64,000 bases of DNA from Scolanthus callimorphus (lineage: Eukaryota; Cnidaria; Anthozoa; Actiniaria; Edwardsiidae), in contig CM066915.1 in the NCBI GenBank assembly GCA_033964015.1, positions 9,225,575-9,289,574 on the forward strand, read 5' to 3'. A model generated the notes under the pieces. The model was not told the origin of the DNA, ran no database searches, and saw only the letters and a program-made list of their open reading frames with translations. Shown here piece by piece: positions 23,501 through 36,152 of this stretch (the stretch's first letter is position 1; every line of letters begins with the position of its first letter). A program made the translations under genes and the position numbers.

Positions 23501-26500
23501 TACTTTATTTTTTGCCAAAAGTGGGGGTCACATGCACCCTAGGACCCCCTCCCCTAGCTATGCCCCTGTTCAACCAGGATTCCACAAGTGGAGTCCTTTC
23601 CTTGCCATCCACATGGTTGAGGGTTGACAATCTTAGACCCTGTCCACACTACACCGTTTTCAAACGAAAACGGATACTTTTTGCTCCGTTTTCAAAAAGA
23701 TTTGCGTCCACACTTTTCGCCCGTTTTCGCCCGTCCACACTACAACGCGTATCCGTACGAAAACGCTCTTGTGCATTCAGTGGGCATGCTCAAACAAGCT
23801 CAAAGCATGCGCATTTCGATCTGTCGGCCCGCGAAATTGGTCGGGTTTGCTGTGCTGACGTCATCGTTTTCGGATAGCATCGTTTTCACCCGTCCACACT
23901 AGAAAACAGCGTTTTCAAACAGCTCCGTTTTCAAATCGCTCTACTCTGGAGAGCGTTTTCGGATTGATCCGTTTTCGGTGATCGTTTTCGGCGTTGTAGT
24001 GTGGACGATAGCCGTATCCGGAGCAAAAAGTATCCGTTTTCGTTTGAAAACGGAGTAGTGTGGACGGGGTCTTAGAGCCAACATTACTGAATGTTGTCAG
24101 GACCTTTTTACTTCAGAAATATTTACATGCTTTCTACTTTTTTCATTGTTGCTGTTTTTTATTCTTCCCATAGCTGAACTGCCTTACAGAATTGGAATTC
24201 CTGATGTGGCCAGAAAAATAAATTCTGGCAATATACAGTCGCAGAAAAATATTTGGCTACAAAAAAAATCAAACCTCATTGAAATGAGAAGATTCAAACA
24301 TAGAGTATCATTGGCAAATTACAAAAACCCATGATGCAAACAAAATATGATTCTACCCATTCTGCCATGATCACGTTATAAACTTGAAACACACAATGTA
24401 GTTCTCTCACATGAAAATCATTTTAGCTCTCCCCAATTGAAAAATATTAGTAAAGGAATAATGTTAGATTGTCAACTTTTTTTTATCTATGAATCCCCAA
24501 CTAACCTTCAAAAGGGCATTGCAAATTAATTAATATGCAATGGCGGTATGACTGTTTCCCCTTAGAATTGAAACAATGACTGTCAACGTCTATAATGAGT
24601 TTGCTCCCTCCTCCCTCCCCTCCCCCATACTGTGGAGAAAGTATGATCTACAGGTGCACCAAATCCTTAACATGAGTGCATACCTGAAGTAGAACAAAAT
24701 GATCATGATGCTCTGGTAAATTCAGAAGCCTAGATAGTGATGCTACTCCTGCCTTTAGGTCTGGGTCATCAGCTGTCAAGAAAACATTATAATAATCTTA
24801 ATTAAAAACAGTTCATTTAGATTAATTATACAAAAAAGATGATAATGAAAAATGCTAGCATCCTTTCATCCAGACTTAATTGCAATGATTGAAGTTATAA
24901 ATTATTTGGATGGTGAAAGATAGATAGATAGATAGATAAGTTTAATTACGCCTCTTGCAGTGCAAGCACTGAATTGCAGGCGGTGGTCTGCAAATACAAT
25001 AGTAATACTTTGATAATAAAGCACGAATAAATACGAAATAATAAAGTTCACACTAAATGTCCATGACCCTAGCATATTTGTGCGTGACAAAGTCCCTTAA
25101 GCGGTTTGTGTTACATATCTTTAGGTGCTTAACAGTGTTTCTCAAGTTGTATTGACAACCGGAATAGGCAAGCCTACCCTTAACGATATTATAGAGTGGG
25201 TTCTCATTAGAGATTGTACTAATAAATTTCTCGCATGCCGCCTTGCGTCTGTCACTAAGTGGATCAAGGTGCGCCAACAACAGCGCGTCTGCGTATGAAG
25301 TACCAGGGAACACGATTGCGAGAGCGCGTTTTTGGACCTTCTCTATAGCGAGAGATAGGTATTGTGGCAAGTTTGCAAAAACCACCGACGCGTACTCCAA
25401 GAGTGGACGGAGAAGCGAGCAATAAACCCTTATAATATCATGCGCAGACGCTTTACACCGTTTTAGGATTCTGATGGCATAGAGCCGACGGTTTGCTTTC
25501 TTTATGATGGTATCAACATGAGTGACCCAGGACAGATCTTCAGACACGTTTATACCGAGAAATTTGAATGAGGTTACACGCTCAACAATTGTGCCATCAA
25601 GAAACAAGGCAGGGCAACAATAGGAGTTGTAATGTAAGAAATCAATTTCCATACATTTACATTTTTGGGATTCAAGCGCATATTATTTGATTGAGCAAAA
25701 AAGTGGATATCATCAACGATGTTACTAAGGTATGACGGCGAGTTCCTATAGGGATGACCTCAAGTACTGTCAGATCGTCCACGTACTTGGCTCTTGGACC
25801 CCAACCCTTGACGAGGTCGTTCACCGTTACGGCGAACAACAAGGGGCCTAGGCGTGTTCCTTGAGGGATTCCACCGTTGAGTGGCATAAACTGCGAGGCA
25901 TTAGACGAGATCCTCACCCGCTGGGTTCTTCCCATCAAAACGCAGCAATCCATCTGATAAGGCAGCTATGGATGTTGAACGTACTTAGTTTGGCTAACAG
26001 GATTTTGTGATCAATGAGATCAAATCCTTTGCGGAAATCCGCAAAGAACAGTCTCACCCCCCAATTGTTGCCATTGTCTAAGGCTTCAAGAGCAAGATGG
26101 AGTAAATAGACGATGGCATGAGCCGTAGACTTCCCCGCAACAGCGAACTGGTTAGGGTCGATGTCACTTAAAATGGAAGGGGAAGCTCTAACAAGGACGA
26201 AGCCCTCCATCACCTTCGTGAGCTGGGGAGTCAAGGAGATGGGACGGATGTCATTGTTGATGGTGCGGGGAGGAGATACCTTCGGCAGAGGGGTATCTCA
26301 GCGCTTTTCAGGAGCGAGGGAAGATAACCATCTTTCCAGGACGCGTTGAATAGATCCGCCACCGCAGGTGCAAGCTCAAAAGCAAATGTTTTAAGAACTC
26401 TGTTGGGTATGCCATCGGGACCAGGTGACTTTCTCACTTTTACAGACTTTAGGGAGACGAAGGCCTCGTGCGCTGAGACCAGAAGGTCAGCGGGGATGTC

Positions 26501-29500
26501 CGATACCGCGATGCTGGCAACGTCCGTTGGTGTCAGGGGGGTAAATGACGCCGTCAAATCCACGAAGAACTCGTTTATTTTTCGGCACAGAGTGTCCACA
26601 GAATCGATTTCGCCACCGATCAGCTGTGAGTACCACTTCCCTTTCTCGCCAGTCTGACCAGAGACGTTTTTAATCTCTTTCCACCAGCGACTCGGATTAG
26701 TTTCCTTGAGGTTCCGTACTTTGTTGTTATAATACGACGTCTTGCAAGTGGCAATGGCACATGACACTTTATTGCGCCAGATGTTAAACATTGGCGAGTC
26801 ATTGCCGAACCGAGCAAGAGAGCGCTGCCTCCTGGATGTCCACTTTTTGAAAATACGGACTGAGAAAATATTAAGCTGGATCAACCCATGCCAACCAATT
26901 TTGAGCCTCTCCTCTAAAAACAGGGTGATTTCTATCGTGCAGCCAATGTGACACAGGTACTACCCATAGTCTGAAATACATGTCAGTACAAAAGTTTGGG
27001 AGATCGGAGTTAGTATCACGTGACGATCGGGCTGCATTTTTTTTTACCCTCATCCCAGTTTCAGGATGTAACCTCGAGATTGAGTGATTGCCTCCATGTA
27101 ACCGAAGTTTGACTAAATTCTACAAGCCTGATCTGAAGAAATTTTAGGATTTCTAAATCAGGGCTATAATTTATGTAAAATTCAGTGTAGTGAATTAACA
27201 TGAAAAGTTTTGCTGTTTCATACATGTAGTTATAAATTGAAATATTTATACGTAGCTCATTCTATTTATATGTTTAACCCTTTGACTACTGAAACATTTT
27301 CCCTGAAATCCTTCTTTTTGGGGGCAAACAGACACACCCCTGCCCATTTTTGCATATCAGTGCCGAATTCCTGGGTTTCCTGTGTTTTATGGAGAGGAAG
27401 GCTGGGGCTTCTTGTAGTGGTTTACCGCTGACTCATAAGTTGCTTTCCGTTGGTGGGAAGCAATCGCACAGGTTAGACATCTGAAAAAATGCCATAAAAT
27501 ACAACCAAAATTCCACTCAGAAGAGGCCATAGGACATCATTAAGTCTATTAACGGACAATACATTTGTGCTGTGCTTCAAGTAAGAAGTATGGTTGAGAG
27601 GTTTAATTCACTTTTTCCACAGTTCTTCTGAGAGCTGTTGAAAAATTTTGGTGAAAGAAACCCTGGCTCCTCTCTAGTGGAATCTTTTTGCCTAGCACAA
27701 AGTTCGGTTGAATTCCGTGCTTTAGACATAAAAAGCAAGCAGCTGAGAGTAGTTTTGCTTTTAATTGTCGCAGGGCAAAAAGACTTATATAAATCTTTTG
27801 TCTAACCTGTCAATACAGGGGGAACCGCTGTGAAATTTCATTGGTTTACCACAGGTATCCAGAGCGCTAGGGTTTTGTGTTGCTTTGTTGTTCAGTCGCT
27901 TAAAAGTTCAAAGCGCCATATTTTCCTTGAATGTACACTTGCAGAGGAGACACTTCAGGTCAGAGCTAAGGATTAAGGGAGTGGTCATTATTTAACGGGG
28001 GGGTGGGCCGGCAAATATATGGGGGGGCTTTGATTTTTTGGGCGCCGATTTAGGGGGGGGGGGGGGCTCAATTTTTGGGCTTACGTTTGAGGGGGGGCCA
28101 AATTTTTTTGGGCGCTGATTGTTAGACAGGGTGACATTGATGGCTGCTTTTAGGTTACCTGATGCCTTTATAAACAGAGTGTTTTTTTGGTCGGCTCGCG
28201 CTGCGCGCTCGCCATCTACAACAATAAATAACTTTACTAGCTTTGCGCGCATAAAAAGCGGATGCTCGGTGTAGTACTTACAAACTAAACCATCGTAGTG
28301 GGCTATGATTAATTTTGGAAAATTTCTATGATGTTTTTTCAGTGACTCCATTTCTTCAGCGTGATTTTCGTCTCCCAGAAATAAGAATTTCATTCACCCC
28401 GTAAATCAAACAAGCAAACTACGCGCGCATCGGGAAGCATACAAGCAAACTACTCAGTTGGTCAGCCATCGCCACTGCCTGAGGCTTGAGCAAAATGAAA
28501 GTTTATAAAGCATTATTAAAGATGCTTCGACCCGCGCTATCTTAGAAGTCTCTATTAAATATTTTGTAATTCAACTTTTACCTTTGGAAATAGAACAACT
28601 GCGGTGGTTAGTAGGGTAGGACAGAGTGGTGAAGGGGTTCTCCGTGATTCACCCCAAATTTGCTCCGTTCGTGAAAACAGGAAAATTATTGCCGTGATCC
28701 GTGAAATCTCATGCCCTCGTGACCCGTGATTTTACGAATTTCTCTTACGTGACTCGTGATTACTGGCCTAGAGATTCGTGAAACGTGAAAGCCGGTCATT
28801 AGGGACGGACCATTTGATACTTGATTGTCTCCTGACTGCTTTTTAGGGAACCCGACGTCCTTATAAATAGACTGTTTTTTTTTGGTCGGCTCGCGCTGCG
28901 CGCTCGCCATCTACAACATTAACATGTTTTTTTAAAATTGAGTAAATTTACTATCAGCCAGCAGTAAATAAAGGTTTTGCAAATGTCAGCAACCCCAATT
29001 GTTAAACACCAAGTTTTCATTTACTCCTGGACTTTTCCCATTCTTTAAACTTATATGTCAAAAATTTGCAGCGCGCTTCGCGCGCAAAGAGGATACTTTG
29101 GTGTAGCATTTACAAAATAAAACACCGTACTGGACTATGTTTAATTTTGGAAATGTTCTATTATGTTGCTTCCGTGACTCCATTTCTTCAGCGTGATTTT
29201 CGTGTCCCAGAAATGAGAATTTCATTAACCGCGTTAAGTTTGATTTTCAAAATCGCGGCGCGCAGCGCGCATCAGATTTTTAACAAATTGTGCAGATTTT
29301 TAACAAATACTGTACTGATACACCAAAGAGCACTTGGATAAGAAATAGAATCCTGAATCCAAATATCTTCATAGTAGCGAAAATCCAAAATCCTGTGACC
29401 AAAAACCCGAACTGTTCCGGATGCTATAGTATAAGCATCCGTCCGTCCCTAACTGCATAGTAACACACGTTGATATGTCCTATGTACAAGAAGGAGGAAT

Positions 29501-32500
29501 TGCGACATCTTTTTTCCACGAATCCTAATACTTTAGTTCAATGGTGATTATCAGTTTTGCGTGAATCAATCAACTCTTTTAAGAGTTCGAAAAACTGTGA
29601 TTTTTCTATTCACATGGCATAACAGTAACACTACGAGAGGTGGGGGGGGGGGGGGGGGGGGGGGGGGGTCATATTTTTTTGGGCTAGCATTTTAGGGGGG
29701 GTCAAAATTTTTGGGCTTGCATTTTAGGGGGGGTCTAAATTTTTGGGCCCCGGGTTTGAAAAAAATGCCCCCCCCCCCCCCCCCGTTAAATAATGACCAC
29801 TCCCTACTTTTAAGTTACCGAAAAAATGGCTCCTTGTGCTCAGTCTAGCATGTGTTTTTGCATGCCAAAATTGCGTGTTATTTTGTGAAATTATGTGGTT
29901 TCTTTATGAAATCCGAGCCTCTGGTCCACTCAGCCTCTCTGTCAGTAGAAAAATCACTCTTCTACACAATTTATCAGGGATCAAGTATCAATTTGCCGTG
30001 ATTTTGATAGTAGTGACAGAAGAGTATATTGGTTGTGTTTAATGCAACATCAAACAAACTTTCTGTGCTCCATATTTTTTTAAAAACGAGGCAAACAGTA
30101 TAAAAAATAACTATAAAATGAGTGATGAATTGGGGCATTACCATTTCTTTCTAACATCTATTCAAGAGTCTTTTAAAGAACGAGGAAAATTGAATAAAAA
30201 ACTATGTAGCAATGGCCGGTTTTGGCCGGTTCAGTAGTCAAAGGGTTAAGGATATCATGCTTTCGATTGAAATTAAATATACCTTTTGGATTTTGAAAAG
30301 GATACAAATGTAAGTATCAACATAATTGCCCCATGCATCAGCTCACCTTGAAATGATTTTTAAAATTGTAGTTTATTTTTGCATCAAATTTTTGGACCAC
30401 TCCAATTGATCAATGTCTCCAACGTTTCATAAGAATTGAAAGCCTCTAAGGCTGTCAACTGGGGATGCAAAGATGGACTTACAAGTTTGACCTAATCCAG
30501 GGTTGGAAAAAACCACAAAAATTATTTTTAGTACATATGCATACCTGATAAGTTAACTAATGTTTCTGTAAGACCTGGTCCTAGGCCCTCGTTATTCTGT
30601 GTGGTTTGTTGGTTTTGACTGTTGAACTTCTCAGCTGGTGATGATAACAAGGATTTATTATCATTAGGTGCATTAACCTGGGAGGTACTCCCATATCAAA
30701 CAGATAAACTGTCCCCACTTTAAAAACAAATTACCTTTAACCTGGTTACATAATAATAAATAATAATAATAATAACAACAATAATAATAATAATATATAG
30801 ATTTAGGCAATAGTTTATTCTTATAACAAATGTTATCCTTTCGAGGAGCCCAGCTTGGGATTTCAGTGAATTTTGAAATGATCATGGGTCATTCCACAGT
30901 GTTTTGGTCCCAAAGGACTGATTTTGAAATTTATCTAAATGAAGTCAATTGGTATAAATTCTTATTAAATTCTTATTATTTCTTTCAAACTGTAAAAATC
31001 CAATAAAAATATGTCACGGAGTCTACAATTTTGTCACAGAGTCTACAATGCTCCTTGGGGACTGGCACTAAAATGCTACTGAGCATGCCTATTTTCTTAA
31101 ACTTGTAATTTATAATGATTGTGATATTACTTTGCCAAAATAAACTTAGAATTATTTCTTTCAAACTGTAAAAATCTAATAAAAAGTTTGTCACGGAGTC
31201 TACAGCTCCCTGGGGACAATACTCCTGTAGACTCTGTGACAACAGTTCATGCATGCGTAAACCGCTAAACATTCCGTTTTGGCTTGGATGGGTTGCTTTC
31301 TCATGCAAGTTTGAATGATACGTATGGGCCTCCGCTCTGCGCCTTTGGTACGGGGAGCTCCTTAAATATTTATAAGTATAATAAGGCAGTGCTATCATTT
31401 AAAATGAAAATGGGTGAAAACGTTGGACAAGAGTTTTGACTTGAGTTTGGCATTTGCACTTGGCCTCATTTGTAAAAAAATGGCCCACTCACCATTGTCT
31501 GCATATTCGACTCTAATAGCATGTGCTAGCAGCCAGTCTAGAACACTGTTCTTCTGTCTACTTTGAAGAGGGCATTGAAGATCATCTAAATACTATGAAC
31601 AAAAACAAAATGTCATTTGTGTGCAAAAGAGTGAAGAAGAATACAACTCAGCTTTGCCCTGGAAAACCATTATGAACAAAGATTCATCATTGATGATCAA
31701 TGCTTAATAAATCAATGAAGATGTGTTTGGTTTGAATTAATTGACTAATCAAAATAATGAATATGCAAATGACAATCCAGCATGACATTTAATGGTACTG
31801 TTCTATGGCTCAATGACTCCTCTGTACACTTAATGGCATTACAGGATAAGCACAAAAAACATTTGCCCATCACAACATAGAAAATGACTGCATAATGTGG
31901 AGAAGACAAAGATGATGAAAATAAACCTGAGCAACCAAGAACAGTTTGCCATCGGAACGCAAGGCAGCTGGATTGAAGATGCTTAAGAATTTTACTTAGC
32001 TAGGGGAGATAGTTTGTAAAGATGGTGGGGCATGAAAGACCTAAAGAACCGTTTGTCAAATCGAGAGGGGTCTTTGTTAGACTGAAGAAGATCTGGAGAT
32101 CCAGCAATTATATCTAGGACAACTAAACTCAGGCTCTATAATTGACACTGTTGTACCGGTCCTAGTACATGGCTGCGAAACATGGAAGATGAATAAAAGG
32201 AGACAGCAAAATGATAGACGTCTTCAACAACAAATGTCTTTGAAGGATAATGAAAGTGCTGTGGGAGGACCCATGGTCTTTCATTATCCTTCGAAGACAT
32301 TTGTTGTTAAACTGCAGGCCACTGAGCAGCGTTGTGAACAGAGGAAATGGAAGATGATAGGACACATCTTATAGCAAGACCGATACAATCTGATGAATGT
32401 TGCCATGACATGGGCACCAGAAGGGAAATGAAAAAGGGAAGACCAAAAACAACTTGGCACAGTTGAGATCATGGGATGAAGCGAGGGTTGCTGCTGCTGA

Positions 32501-32939
32501 CAGGATAAATGGAGGAAAGCTGCTGAAGCCTTATGTGCCAGCTAGGTGCAACAGAGACAGGTACATGAAGAGTTGGATATCCACTGATTTGGTGGGTTCT
32601 TGATGACGTTTTTTTTGGGGGGGGGGGGGGATTAGGGGGTACTAAACTGCTTTCTTAAATCCTTACTTTCATTAGTGTTTTGTGCCAGCTTGGGTTTTTA
32701 ATGTCACGTAAATTTTCTCTGTCTTCTATCCTGTACACTCTGATCTTCTGATCTTCTAACCACACCACAAGGTTTCGACATTCTTCTTCGTCTACAGAAC
32801 AAAACATGCGTGATACAGACATGGATGGAGGAAAAGTTCCAACAGAGATTAAACAAATTTCACATATTTGTTACTTACTGTTTGGGTTGAAACTGTCTGG
32901 GTGATGGTATTCTAGGGCAGCGAGTTTACGTTTGAACAT
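20591..32939 (-). CDS. RTRAF: RTRAF (hCLE/C14orf166) orthologue, eight coding exons
   Basis: RTRAF is a small conserved protein of the tRNA ligase complex and of RNA polymerase II-associated and RNA transport complexes. Exons in transcript order are 32939-32879, 32791-32667, 31592-31493, 30677-30545, 24772-24684, 22081-22022, 21326-21254 and 20745-20591. The start is MFKRKLAALEYHHPDSFNPN. Further family blocks are VVWLEDQKIRVYRIEDRENL, DWLLAHAIRVEYADN, DPDLKAGVASLSRLLNL, and the end NEAAKILRLLHIQELRDL through TLGRVGR. The splice phases agree everywhere except between exons 3 and 4. There exon 3 leaves one base while exon 4 reads in phase 0, so either a microexon was missed or bases are lost. 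Introns hold two LINE fragments and a nested pair of DNA elements. The ATG lies at the edge of a region shared with MGME1. Confidence 0.93.
20876..21205. repeat. Dispersed repeat with poly-C tract, copy 1
   Basis: It shares AATGCAAAATTTTCAGATCC, a poly-C tract near 20960 and the block CTCCTCGATTGGAACC with a reverse-oriented copy at 46030-46600. The last stretch includes AGACTGAGTATCATTTATTT. It lies within an RTRAF intron. Class unknown. Confidence 0.7.
21596..21893. repeat. Palindromic element, about 300 bp
   Basis: Arms of about 110 bp match in inverted orientation. They share CGTCTACTCG, TTTGAACTTTGACAGCAGC reading with its complement, and CATCCAACTGCAATCATG. The spacer is about 70 bp. 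No coding capacity. In RTRAF intron 6. Confidence 0.8.
22525..23140. repeat. Direct repeat pair around a degraded element
   Basis: The block TGTGCCATATTAGGC, with downstream ATCATGTAA and AGTACATG, occurs near 22540-22610 and again near 23070-23135. Between them lie several copies of TTTCGCGG words followed by poly-A. In an RTRAF intron. Confidence 0.55.
23636..24073. mobile_element. MITE with TTA duplication
   Basis: The ends are GACCCTGTCCACACTAC and, reverse complemented from the right, GACCCCGTCCACACTAC. TTA lies immediately outside both ends (23633-23635 and 24074-24076), compatible with a PIF/Harbinger-type 3-bp target. The interior repeats CGTTTTC and GAAAACG words. No coding capacity. 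Confidence 0.75.
24917..27056 (-). mobile_element. Non-LTR retrotransposon, 5'-truncated, in RTRAF intron 4
   Basis: Four minus-strand reading frames (26884-26231, 26234-25935, 25953-25672, 25652-25053) together form the reverse-transcriptase region. Successive motifs are KSPGPDGIPNRVLKTFAFEL, FFADFRKGFDLIDH, GGIPQGTRLGPLLF and the catalytic YVDD, followed by the thumb region with FKFLGINVSEDLSW. Each change of frame equals loss of one base (two such losses between the third and fourth frames). The end is a GATA repeat, the 3' simple-repeat tail common in CR1/L2-like LINEs. The endonuclease part is absent. It is in the same orientation as RTRAF. Confidence 0.9.
27976..29805. mobile_element. 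1.8 kb element with poly-G/poly-C ends, nested
   Basis: The ends are AGGGAGTGGTCATTATTTAA and its reverse complement. Just inside both are long G or C runs mixed with TTTTGGGC words. Within it a block of about 150 bp is present twice in direct order (about 28240-28400 and 29075-29240). Each copy can encode a similar short minus-strand peptide. A phrase GGTCGGCTCGCGCTGCGCGC also occurs twice (about 28190 and 28885). Confidence 0.75.
27992..28393 (-). CDS. Element-borne open frame of unknown function
   Basis: An open frame of 133 codons starts MKFLFLGDENHAEEMESLKK and runs through a region that looks coding as far as ATFSN-like residues. It then continues into the G-rich end of the element as a proline-rich tail that is probably not real protein. 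A diverged second copy of the first 50 codons lies at about 29236-29090, beginning MKFSFLGHENHAEEMESRKQ. Conservation of the start between the copies suggests it once coded. I do not recognise a domain. Confidence 0.4.
   Translation of the reverse strand: MKFLFLGDENHAEEMESLKKHHRNFPKLIIAHYDGLVCKYYTEHPLFMRAKLVKLFIVVDGERAARADQKNTLFIKASGNLKAAINVTLSNNQRPKKFGPPSNVSPKIEPPPPPKSAPKKSKPPHIFAGPPPR
31960..32600 (+). mobile_element. Decayed LINE reverse-transcriptase tail
   Basis: Broken plus-strand frames read YLGEIVCKDGG, VPVLVHGCETWKMNK and RKWKMIGHIL. These belong to the region after the reverse-transcriptase core in a second LINE type, different from the one at 24917-27056. An inverted duplication of about 30 bp interrupts it (32225-32308). 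It sits in RTRAF intron 2. Confidence 0.7.
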
Positions 32940-33322
32940 TTTATCCTAATTTCGAGGTATTTCCATTAAAAAATCATACGAACACTTGCCTGGTGCGAGA
33001 GAACAAAGTTTCATTCTAGAGCCGGGCCGAGGGAGACTGGAAGAGAGAAAAGAAACCACAGGTAACCCATTTCCATCGTTTTCTTATTATCAAATGAGAT
33101 ACATGAATTGTAGTTTTTTCAGTCCATGTTCAATCCCAATGACACTGGAAAGAAAAAGAAAAGGCAATGCTAGGTACGTAGAGAAGTACTGTACTGTATT
33201 GTCATCATTTCTGTATCGTTTTATCCAGTTGATTTTTTACGCTTTTGGGCTACCTGTGGAATAAAGTGAGTTCGCGGGCTCAGGAATAATTTGAGTGGGA
33301 AAATGGCGGGCGAAGAGAAAGA
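32940..33322. promoter_or_regulatory. RTRAF-side part of a presumed bidirectional promoter
   Basis: This lies between the RTRAF ATG and the left end of the inserted transposon. With 38385-38498 it would make a spacer of about 0.5 kb between the divergent RTRAF and MGME1 starts if the insertion were absent. An AAAATGGCGGG word near 33300 resembles a YY1-type motif. Promoter activity is inferred from position. Confidence 0.45.
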
Positions 33323-33471
33323 ATTCTTCGTTTGCAATTGACGTCACATCCGCTGGTGCCTAATTAGCATATTTTGCTGGCGGCCATCTTGGTGGTGCAC
33401 CAACCGTTGGTTTTTCGCGTTCGTACGGTACAGCGTTCGTTAGTAAGTGGACTTTTATCAGTTTTTTTGCA

Positions 33472-35992
33472 ATGCCATCTCTTTGTGCTGTGTCAGGTTG
33501 CGGCCACAATACAAAAAGGGAGAAAGGGAAGTTTAGTTTTTTTCGGATTCCCACAGTAATCGAAAATCAGGGAGAAGAAACTCGCAATTTAAGTTTCGAT
33601 AGAAGGAGAAAATGGCTGAAAAACATATACCGGAAAGCAGATGACTTAACGGAGTCTAAAACCAAAAACACTCGGGTTTGCAGCTCTCATTTCCACACTG
33701 GTAAGTCCAAACATTTACTTCTATTCTATATGTATTACAAGATGTTGTATTTTTAGCGAGAAACCAGTAAACCACGGGCATAACTTATAGACGAAATATT
33801 TGCGTACTGAATTTTTCTGGAAAATAAGTAATAAGTTAAGCCTACTAAAAAGTCAATTATTACAGAGCCTTTACACTAGTTAGTCATAACTTAAGTCTCT
33901 CGTTGTCATAATTCACTAGTTATCAGATAATTGAAACATTATCTTAATGAAGACCGAGTATTACTCATTTGAGCTGTTTTTCTCCTTGAAGGGGAGGGGG
34001 GGGGGGGCTCTATATGGATTCTGGCTCTAGAGTCATGCTAGGTTGTTGAATTATCTGATATCTAGTGATCTTACGAACAAGAGGCTCATCGATTGTAATT
34101 ATTTACCTTTTTGTACAGAATAGTTTTGGTACACATACAAATAATTTGTTTAGTGTCCGAACACATCGGTGATGATTTATCATAAATATGTAGGAATGCC
34201 GGCTGCCTTGTATGACAGGCACAATGCCGATTGGGCCCCAACAGTCAACATGGGGCATACAAATATCAAAGATGAGTCTGATGCCATCGCCCGAGGAAAA
34301 AGGGCTGCGGACCGATTAAAACGGAAAAGAACAGCTGAGAGTGGAGCCCAAATGCCAGGCAGAAGCTTAACTTCTCGGTAGAGATTAACAGTGGAGGTGG
34401 TAGTAGTGGTGGTGTGAATGAGTGTCTGGCCCCAGAGAACGTATCTATAGGTATAATATAAATAAGTAGATTTATGATAGAGATCTCACAGGAAAAATGA
34501 GGCAAGAATAGAAAAGCTTTGCATATTTATTTATTATCTAATAATCTTGTTGTGCACATCCTCATTTGAGCTTTATGTTTTTACCCTACAGTTCCCAATT
34601 TCACCGAAGAGGTTGAAAACGAGAAAGGTCAGTCCTCCATCAATATTAATCACAACATATCATTGCATATCCTTGCAAATTATCTATTTAGTACCTTGGC
34701 AATGGCACCAGAATGACACCAAAACGTCAGTTTATCTCACTGTTGTATATCTGTATTTCTAAATCTTTGTTGACCAGAACAATATAATTCATAAATACTT
34801 TTTTTTCTGAAATCTTTAATATTCCATAAATGTTTCTACCCAATTCTGAGAAATGACAATCACTGTTATTGCCAAACCCTCTGGTTCAGAAGAAATGCAG
34901 AGATTATGCTGAAAATAATTTTCTGTCTTTCTATCTATTTTTACCAGGTTGTCAGGCTGGTTGCGACAGTAAAACCATTGCCTGCCAGACCGATCTCACA
35001 ATGGGGCAGCTGGAGGTGCAGGAGTCTGTAATGAGAGAAACTACAACCGAGCTGTGTACCCTGAAGAGCAAGCTTCTTGATGCACAGCTTAACTATGAAT
35101 CTTTTTCCAGCAATAACGATAAGACCAAATTTTATACAGGCCTCCCAAACTTTCTTGTTTTCATACATTTACTTAATTTTCTTTCTCCTTTTGTCAAATC
35201 AACAAAGCGCAATGCTTTGGTACCCTTTCAAGAACTATTACTTGTTTTAATGAAGCTTAGAATGAACTTTCCGTTTCAGGACCTTGTGTATCGATTTCAG
35301 ATTTCTACTTCTACTGCAAGCAGAATCTTTGACAGATGGATCCATGTGATGGCCATTCGTTTATCCTTTCTCATTCACTGGCCAGACAGAGATCAGCTTC
35401 AGAAAACCATGCCAGCTATTTTCAAGCAGATTTTGGAAACAGTGTTGCTGTAATTATAGATTGTTTTGAGGTGTTTATAGATAGACCATCGAGCTTGATT
35501 GCCAGAGCAATGACATGGTCTAACTATAAACACCACAATACAATCAAATTTCTGATTGGAATTACTCCACAGGGCTCTGTCTCCTACCTGTCTAAAGCTT
35601 GGGGTGGGCGTGTCAGTGACAAGTACTTGACCGAAAACTGTAATTTTCTAAGAAAACTTTATCCAGGTGATGTTGTATTGGCAGATAGGGGATTCAACAT
35701 TTCTGATAGTGTTGGATTGCACCGTGCAAAGCTCTACATTCCCAAATTCACCAGGGGAAAAAAACAACTGCCAGCAGAGGATGTTGAAATCACTAGAAAA
35801 ATAGCAAATGTCCGGATTCATGTTGAGCGAGTTATAGGGCTAGTACGGAGGAAGTATGTTATTCTTCAAAGCACAGTACCCATCGATCTCCTAAAAACAA
35901 AATTAACTGATACTCTGTCCACCATTGACAAAATAGCTAGAGTGTGTTGTGCTTTGACAAACCTGTCTGAATCTATTGTGCCATTTCAGTAA
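33472..35992 (+). CDS. Transposase: THAP finger, HTH_Tnp_4 and DDE_Tnp_4 domains
   Basis: This is the enzyme that would excise and insert the element. Exon 1 (33472-33700) encodes a THAP zinc finger: CAVSGCGHN near the start and RVCSSHF at the end, the C2CH pattern, ending at CACTG|GTAAGT. Exon 2 starts at 34194 ([20 protein letters not shown]) and ends near 34380. Exon 3 is 34592-34627. Exon 4 is 34948-35992. Exon 4 holds a coiled linker, a helix-turn-helix ([20 protein letters not shown]) and the nuclease fold with [20 protein letters not shown] and HVERVIG as likely DDE residues. A one-base loss in the T4 run at 35431-35434 breaks exon 4. The exon 2 donor was not settled because its phase does not fit exon 3. 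Confidence 0.85.
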
Positions 35993-36152
35993 AAACGGTG
36001 CCACATGATTGTTTGCAGTTTGTTTCATTTTTTGATAATTCCAAATAGACAGGTCTTGTCTTGTTATAAAAGGTGTAAATCCTCAAACTGGTCTCACCCT
36101 ATGGATGGATTTCTGCATGTAATGTCCCCTAGGGCAAATATGAAAAAAAGTC

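Larger units (their letters stand above)
27274..30249. mobile_element. 3 kb TTAA-flanked element, nonautonomous, with a nested insertion
   Basis: TTAA lies at 27274-27277 and 30246-30249. The ends are CCCTTTGACTACTGAA and its reverse complement. This is a piggyBac-type arrangement. No transposase was seen. The middle is occupied by a second element, 27976-29805. It lies in RTRAF intron 4, next to the LINE. Confidence 0.8.
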
